IMG/VR virus record: IMGVR_UViG_3300010392_000779
Coordinates: 1 to 33,467 of that record
DNA from: a virus
Length of the DNA stretch: 33,467 bases
Strand: one strand, 5' to 3'
Shown here: positions 29,987 to 33,467 of the stretch, one piece after another
Numbering within the stretch: the first letter of the stretch is position 1
Layout: each line of letters opens with the position of its first letter
The notes under the pieces: model-generated
Database searches by the model: none
What the model was told of the DNA's origin: nothing
Seen by the model: only the letters and a program-made list of their open reading frames with translations
Translations under genes and position numbers: made by a program

Positions 29987-30362
29987 CACCGTGCAGCACA
30001 AAGGTCACATCACCGCTGTGCTGGTGCTCCACCTTGTCAGTGTGCCCGGCCCTGGTCTTCTCCCACCAGATGATGGATGTCTCTTTGCCCTTCATGCAGT
30101 TCTGGAACAGCTTGCCAGCCACCTTGGCGTTGGCCCGTTCCTTGCCCAGATCCAGCTGCTCTTTGCACTGCCTCTGCAGGGTGGAGACAGAGCAGCCCAC
30201 CTCTTTGGCAATGTCCTGGAGTGGTGTCCCAAAGCCCCGGAGCAGTTCCACCTTCACCAGATCCCCATCACTGAACTCATGGGGAGGCCTTCCCCCCTTG
30301 GGTGTGGTTTTGGGCCTGGCCTTAGGCTTCCGCTTTGGGGTTTTTCTTTTTGGGCTGCTCAT
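29970..30362 (-). CDS. terS: Terminase small subunit
   Basis: A 130-residue protein directly upstream of terL and overlapping it by 17 bases. Residues 1-26 are Lys/Pro-rich (KRKTPKRKPKARPKTTPKG). A helix-turn-helix follows (about 40-62, PLQDIAKEVGCSVSTLQRQ) and the C-terminal part has KETSIIWWEKTRAGHTD, a phrase common in small terminases. It recognises the packaging site on phage DNA. An AAGGTGAT site is before the ATG. It overlaps the TAGT gene by 41 bases, so the two are tightly linked. Confidence 0.88.
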   Translation of the reverse strand: MSSPKRKTPKRKPKARPKTTPKGGRPPHEFSDGDLVKVELLRGFGTPLQDIAKEVGCSVSTLQRQCKEQLDLGKERANAKVAGKLFQNCMKGKETSIIWWEKTRAGHTDKVEHQHSGDVTFVLHGDEDKL

Positions 30363-31239
30363 CTCTGATCACCTTTTTCAGCTTGAGCCCATATTCATCT
30401 GGGTCATCCACCGGCACATAGTCATCTCTGTAAATGGGACTTTGTTTGAACAGCCGGAAGTTCACATAGTGATGAGCCCGGCCAAACCGCCAAGCCAACC
30501 TTGCCACATCAGGATGGGCTCTGACCAGCATCTGTGATTTTGGCAGAGTTCCCTCATCTGAATAGAAGGCCTCAGTGTTGCCGCCCGGCATGGTCTGGGT
30601 CATCACCTTTTTCTGGACCCACTGATTGAACTGGATGGTGGTCCAGCCATCTTTGAGCATGTCCAGGCTGAGGATGGTGTCCTCGTTATACCGGCCTCTC
30701 CACCGGAACGGCACATCATTCCGAATCAGGTTGCAGCTGTAGATCCTGGTGTTGATGACAAAGGGGGCTTTCTTCTCTTTGGATGCCACAAACATTTCAT
30801 AGTTCGGACCGGCCATGGCCACATTCCGGAACCGGAGGCAGAAGTCCTCCATCACCCGGAAGACCGTGCCATCCATGACCTTGTGGATTTTGTTTCTGTG
30901 ATACCTGGCCCACCAGTGGATATTGTCGTCCATGACCCAGTGCCACTTGTGCCCCTCACTGATGGCATGGTCCCAGATGAAGTTCCTGGCCGGACCCGGC
31001 CCCAGGCTTTGCCCCGGTTCCAGATCCATCAGCGGGTCATAGGTTTTCTGATAGTGAGGATCCAGGACCAGCAGCTGGTCAGCTGGCAGGTGCTCTGCAT
31101 AGTGCTCCAGCTGGTGTTCCTCCACCACCACCCGGAACGGCACCCGCATCCTCTGCAGTGCCCTGGCCGTGAGCCGGACATCCCACCTGGACTTGCTGGG
31201 GATGTAGATGGGGAACTGTGGGAGATGCCGGTCAGTCAT
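30322..31239 (-). CDS. TET-associated glycosyltransferase (TAGT), predicted DNA base glycosylation
   Basis: A 305-residue protein with the hallmark segments of the TAGT family: PIYIPSKSRWD at the N-terminus, GPARNFIWDHAISEG (82-96), the WVMDDN metal-binding acidic motif (Asp104, Asp105, Asn106), VAMAGPNYEMF (about 140), PFVINTRIYSCNLIRNDVPF and WRGRYNEDT (about 180-188), then PGGNTEAFY. In other phages this family is found with TET/JBP oxygenases and is predicted to glycosylate hydroxymethylated bases in DNA. ATG 31239 (MTDRHLP) has GAGG upstream; the frame to 31389 is an extension into the ParB gene. No TET/JBP oxygenase lies in this window, so base substrate is inferred. Confidence 0.88.
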   Translation of the reverse strand: MTDRHLPQFPIYIPSKSRWDVRLTARALQRMRVPFRVVVEEHQLEHYAEHLPADQLLVLDPHYQKTYDPLMDLEPGQSLGPGPARNFIWDHAISEGHKWHWVMDDNIHWWARYHRNKIHKVMDGTVFRVMEDFCLRFRNVAMAGPNYEMFVASKEKKAPFVINTRIYSCNLIRNDVPFRWRGRYNEDTILSLDMLKDGWTTIQFNQWVQKKVMTQTMPGGNTEAFYSDEGTLPKSQMLVRAHPDVARLAWRFGRAHHYVNFRLFKQSPIYRDDYVPVDDPDEYGLKLKKVIRDEQPKKKNPKAEA

Positions 31240-31909
31240 CACCGGCCTCATCCCCTGGCGCCTTTCCACCATCACCCTCATAGACCTGGGACTTGAGATC
31301 CCTCCGGTCCACCTGGGGGTGCCAGAGGAATTTGGTTTTGTCCGTGATCTCCTGGCCAATGATCCTGGCAAAGTCCAGGGCATCCTCATTGCTTTTGAAA
31401 TTCATGAGGATCTGCCGCTTGGCGGTCTGGTCCTCATTCTCAAAGCCGGGCATGCCACCCATGTGGTCCTCTGGCCGGAACTCCCCCTCACTGTCATCCA
31501 CCAGGCTGGCCAGTTCTGCCTCTGAGAAACCCAGGACAGTCAGGTCCATCCCGTCATCTTCCAGCAGCTTCAACTCTGCCATCAGCTGGTCCGTGTCCCA
31601 GGTGGCGTTCAGGGCCAGCTTATTGTCTGCAATGACATAGGCCTTTTTCTGCTCTGGGGTGAGGTGTGGGAGTTTGATGACCGGAACGGTCTTGAGATCC
31701 ATGTGCTTTGCTGCTTCCAGCCTCCCATGACCTGCAATGATCTCCAGATCTGGATCCACCAGGATGGGATTGTTGAAACCAAACTCAGCAATGCTGTCAG
31801 CTATCTGCTGGACCTGAAATTGAGAGTGCTTCCGGGCATTCTTGTCATAGGGCTTGAGGTCTTCAACCCGGACCTGCTCCACCTGGATGGTGGCTTTGGG
31901 TCTGAACAT
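31232..31909 (-). CDS. ParB/Srx-like nuclease-fold protein
   Basis: A 225-residue protein. Residues about 10-105 are a ParB N-terminal (ParB/sulfiredoxin) domain: VEDLKPYDKNARKHS, QIADSIAEFGFNNPILVD, and the diagnostic AGHGRLEAAK (59-68) followed by VPVIKLPHLTPEQKKAYVI. The C-terminal half is acidic. In phages such proteins often sit beside terminase or DNA methylase genes. Here it is beside TAGT and overlaps it by 8 bases. It has no methyltransferase domain attached. AGGAG is about 9 bases before ATG 31909. Its role (site binding, nuclease, or nucleotide-dependent) is not clear. Confidence 0.88.
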   Translation of the reverse strand: MFRPKATIQVEQVRVEDLKPYDKNARKHSQFQVQQIADSIAEFGFNNPILVDPDLEIIAGHGRLEAAKHMDLKTVPVIKLPHLTPEQKKAYVIADNKLALNATWDTDQLMAELKLLEDDGMDLTVLGFSEAELASLVDDSEGEFRPEDHMGGMPGFENEDQTAKRQILMNFKSNEDALDFARIIGQEITDKTKFLWHPQVDRRDLKSQVYEGDGGKAPGDEAGDD

Positions 31910-31975
31910 GGGGCCGGTCTCCTGTTCTGTGGTCGGCCCTTTTTATAGTTGGTCAAAACCCCCCTGCATAGTGTC

Positions 31976-32329
31976 TCACTTGTAGGGGGTCTCATCGGGG
32001 CTGCTGGACACCTCAATGTGGATGTCCTCCCCCAGTGAGGCATCAAAGCCCTGGAAGCAGCCACGGCGGATCTCACAAGGCTCATTGAAATAAACCCCGG
32101 CAGCTGGTGGCAGGTCTATGAAGTTGGGGGGAACGTCATCAGCCACAAGCCTCTCCCCGTATTTCTCCCCTGCCATGCCTGGCTTGTCCGGATCCCATTT
32201 GAACATCCAAAGCGGATCCATGAGCCAGGGCTTGCTGGACAGCCAGCTGTCTAGGGCCACCCAGAGCAGGATGGTGGCAATGGCCCCGGCCAGGAATGAT
32301 CCGGCCATGATGGCAAGGGTCTCAGCCAT
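31976..32329 (-). CDS. Hypothetical protein with one N-terminal membrane segment (117 residues)
   Basis: Starts MAETLAIMAGSFLAGAIATI; ATG at 32329 is inside the last codons of the preceding gene. Residues 5-27 form a hydrophobic stretch ending LLWVALDSWL, a likely membrane anchor. The rest is soluble, with an EVSSSPDETPYK C-terminus. The longer frame to 32572 is antisense-like low-complexity and is rejected. No family recognised; could be a lysis- or membrane-related accessory protein, but that is not supported by motif. Confidence 0.68.
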   Translation of the reverse strand: MAETLAIMAGSFLAGAIATILLWVALDSWLSSKPWLMDPLWMFKWDPDKPGMAGEKYGERLVADDVPPNFIDLPPAAGVYFNEPCEIRRGCFQGFDASLGEDIHIEVSSSPDETPYK

Positions 32330-32630
32330 TTTCTTGTTCTCCTGTGATTGGCACCATGACGGTGCTGTGGTGCCCCCGGACCACCTTGGTGATCCACCGG
32401 CTCCAGTGGGTTGGGGTCCAGCCCAGGGAGACCACCTCTCCGGGTTGCCCGAAGAAATACCACCCTGGTGGGCCAATGTAATTCCGGACCACTGGATTGA
32501 ACCAGTGAGCCACGGCATGTCTGGACCGGCCCCGGTCATCATGTCCGGCCACATAAACAGCCTCACCGTCAAAGGGGGCTGTCATGATGTGCTGCCAGCA
32601 CGGATCAATTCTTTGGTCCTGGTCTGCCAT
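32322..32630 (-). CDS. Hypothetical protein with DUF551-like pattern (102 residues)
   Basis: ATG at 32630 (MADQDQRIDPCWQHIMTAPF) has GGAGG a few bases upstream, so this start is better than the one at 32693. The pattern I-x-TAPFDGEAVYVAG, HAVAHWFNP, and GWTPTHWSRWI matches the W..I.TAP.DG...PTHW layout of DUF551-like proteins common in phages and proteobacteria. Function unknown. Confidence 0.75.
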   Translation of the reverse strand: MADQDQRIDPCWQHIMTAPFDGEAVYVAGHDDRGRSRHAVAHWFNPVVRNYIGPPGWYFFGQPGEVVSLGWTPTHWSRWITKVVRGHHSTVMVPITGEQENG

Positions 32631-33042
32631 GAGCCCTCCATGCAAATTCTGGTGGCTCCGGGCAGATGAACAGATGCCGCATGTTGGCCACATTCACCAC
32701 CTCCGAATCAGCGGGGAAGATCTCCACTGCCCAACTGTCTCCCCACCCAGTCTGGGCCTTAATTGTCTGTAAATCGTCCCAGCTGATGTCCTCCCGCCAC
32801 CGTTGCTGGTTGAGATCCCAGCTGGTCCGGTTGACTGAGATCCTGGTGTGCCCCTTTGGGGTCCGGAAGACCTGGACCAGAAATTTGTTGGATCTCCAGA
32901 CCTGGATCCTCTCATCCTGGCCGGGCCGGTGATCCGGAGTGACATACCTCCAGTCCACCAGGGGCACCTCCTCCAGGTGATCTGGCCAGGGCTGGTTCCG
33001 GCGCTCCAGTTCCCTGGCCTCATTTTTGGTCAGCTTCATCAT
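32605..33042 (-). CDS. Conserved hypothetical protein (145 residues), DUF7694-like
   Basis: Begins MMKLTKNEARELERRNQPWP. The C-terminal half holds ISWDDLQTIKAQTGWGDSW, AVEIFPADSEVVNVANMRHL and FIC, a pattern I know from conserved phage proteins (DUF7694-type, recalled not searched). Function unknown. ATG at 33042 overlaps the upstream gene as ATGATG; its 3' end overlaps the DUF551-like gene start. Confidence 0.75.
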   Translation of the reverse strand: MMKLTKNEARELERRNQPWPDHLEEVPLVDWRYVTPDHRPGQDERIQVWRSNKFLVQVFRTPKGHTRISVNRTSWDLNQQRWREDISWDDLQTIKAQTGWGDSWAVEIFPADSEVVNVANMRHLFICPEPPEFAWRAHGRPGPKN

Positions 33043-33359
33043 GACCGGGCCTGGGCCTGAGCCACTTTCTCCGGGCCTTCCACATGGATGGTCCGGACCA
33101 GTTCAGCCATCCCGTCTGTCCGGCCTTCATAATAGGCAATCCGGGTCTGCATGGCGGTCTGCACTTTCCTGTGTTCCTCTTTGAGCCGTTTGATGTCACC
33201 CAGCCTCTGATCCAGTAGATTGTGGGCCTCTCGGATCTCTGTGTCCTTGCGGGAGATCTGCATCCCTATGTCATAAAGCTGGTTCCGGAAGTGGGGGCTC
33301 AGTTTGCCCCGGTCATCCAACTTGCTGATGATTTCATGGAGTTGGGATCTGGTGCTCAT
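33039..33359 (-). CDS. Coiled-coil hypothetical protein (106 residues)
   Basis: Begins MSTRSQLHEIISKLDDRGKL and has a long charged helix at residues 25-80 (ISRKDTEIREAHNLLDQRLG, DIKRLKEEHRK) likely to form a coiled coil. No family recognised. ATG at 33359 follows AGAGGAATGAAACC, a good site. An alternative ATG 18 bases upstream (33377) opens only a six-codon frame. Confidence 0.72.
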   Translation of the reverse strand: MSTRSQLHEIISKLDDRGKLSPHFRNQLYDIGMQISRKDTEIREAHNLLDQRLGDIKRLKEEHRKVQTAMQTRIAYYEGRTDGMAELVRTIHVEGPEKVAQAQARS

Positions 33360-33386
33360 GGTTTCATTCCTCTCATGGTTTTAGGA

Positions 33387-33412
33387 GGGGGCCAGGTGGT
33401 AGCCCGGCCCCC
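33387..33412. other. GC-rich hairpin near right edge
   Basis: GGGGGCC-N12-GGCCCCC forms a 7-pair stem in the non-coding region before the coiled-coil gene. No T run follows on either strand (the minus strand has CTCCTAAAACC downstream), so it is at best a weak terminator or an RNA leader structure. Confidence 0.35.
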
Positions 33413-33424
33413 AGGGTTGTGACC

Positions 33425-33467
33425 TCACTCAGTGGGATCATAGCCATCCGGCCCGGCACCGGACCAG
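33425..33467 (-). CDS. Possible C-terminal end of an upstream gene
   Basis: The last 43 bases read on the minus strand as GPDGYDPTE then TGA, in a frame open to the right edge. It is too short to judge coding with confidence, but it is followed by a hairpin and the next gene starts 66 bases on, as expected for a gene end. Nothing else is seen at 33360-33424 apart from the hairpin and a six-codon ATG frame. Confidence 0.25.
   Translation of the reverse strand, partial: WSGAGPDGYDPTE

Noticed and set aside
31911-31939. GGGCCG/CGGCCC hairpin followed by TTTTT on the plus strand
   Set aside because: There is no plus-strand transcript here to stop, and the loop is 17 bases. It lies in the ParB leader and may be incidental.
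32330-32572. N-terminal extension of the membrane-segment protein
   Set aside because: The extra 81 residues overlap the whole DUF551-like gene in another frame and are low-complexity; the ATG at 32329 gives a normal short overlap.

Overview
The window is a stretch of a tailed double-stranded DNA phage (or prophage) genome. Almost every base is coding, genes overlap by a few bases, and the order is a virion-assembly order: small terminase, large terminase, portal, protease/scaffold, decoration protein, major capsid protein, connector and tail proteins, tape measure. There is a tail tube, a frameshifted tail-assembly chaperone and a tape measure but no sheath, so the virion should be a siphovirus. 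Several head genes (DUF935-like portal, MuF domain, Mu I-like protease/scaffold, gpG-like and gp36-like connectors) belong to the Mu-type head lineage. The host cannot be named from the sequence. Codon use is GC-rich, with Arg mostly CGG. No transposase, integrase or repressor is seen.

Layout, right to left because most genes are on the minus strand. 33467-31976: four small genes of unknown function. 31909-28613: ParB-like protein, TET-associated glycosyltransferase (TAGT), small terminase and large terminase. 28625-26355: a portal protein fused to a MuF head-morphogenesis domain. 23344-26358: a plus-strand island of nine small genes, one of them DUF3850/ASCH-like, fed by a divergent promoter region that also carries an inverted repeat. 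23181-22408: a lone minus-strand gene ending at a rho-independent terminator. 22211-22286: a plus-strand tRNA with anticodon CAT and initiator-like features. 22044-18377: protease with a likely internally started scaffold, decoration protein, major capsid protein and three small proteins.

The stretch 18304-5887 lies between the head genes and the tail-connector genes and is the most unusual part. It holds a 993-residue fusion of a GT4 glycosyltransferase, a methyltransferase and a GT2 glycosyltransferase. Next is a 2424-residue fibre-like protein whose first ~112 residues look like a Mu gp36-type (DUF1320) head-tail connector. After these come a small protein with a Thr/Pro tail, a 2-oxoglutarate/Fe(II) oxygenase and an aldo/keto reductase that overlaps it. 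From 5823 to the left edge are the tail genes: 116-residue basic-tailed protein, gpG-like completion protein, tail terminator, a 59-residue protein, tail tube, chaperone G/G-T, tape measure, and the start of a carbohydrate-binding-module-like protein.

Two modification themes stand out. TAGT beside ParB and the terminases suggests glycosylated, hypermodified phage DNA, although no TET/JBP oxygenase is inside the window. The glycosyltransferase-methyltransferase fusion, oxygenase and reductase around a possibly neck-anchored fibre suggest a cassette that modifies a virion protein or a glycan. The domain calls rest on sequence motifs; the joint functions are inference.
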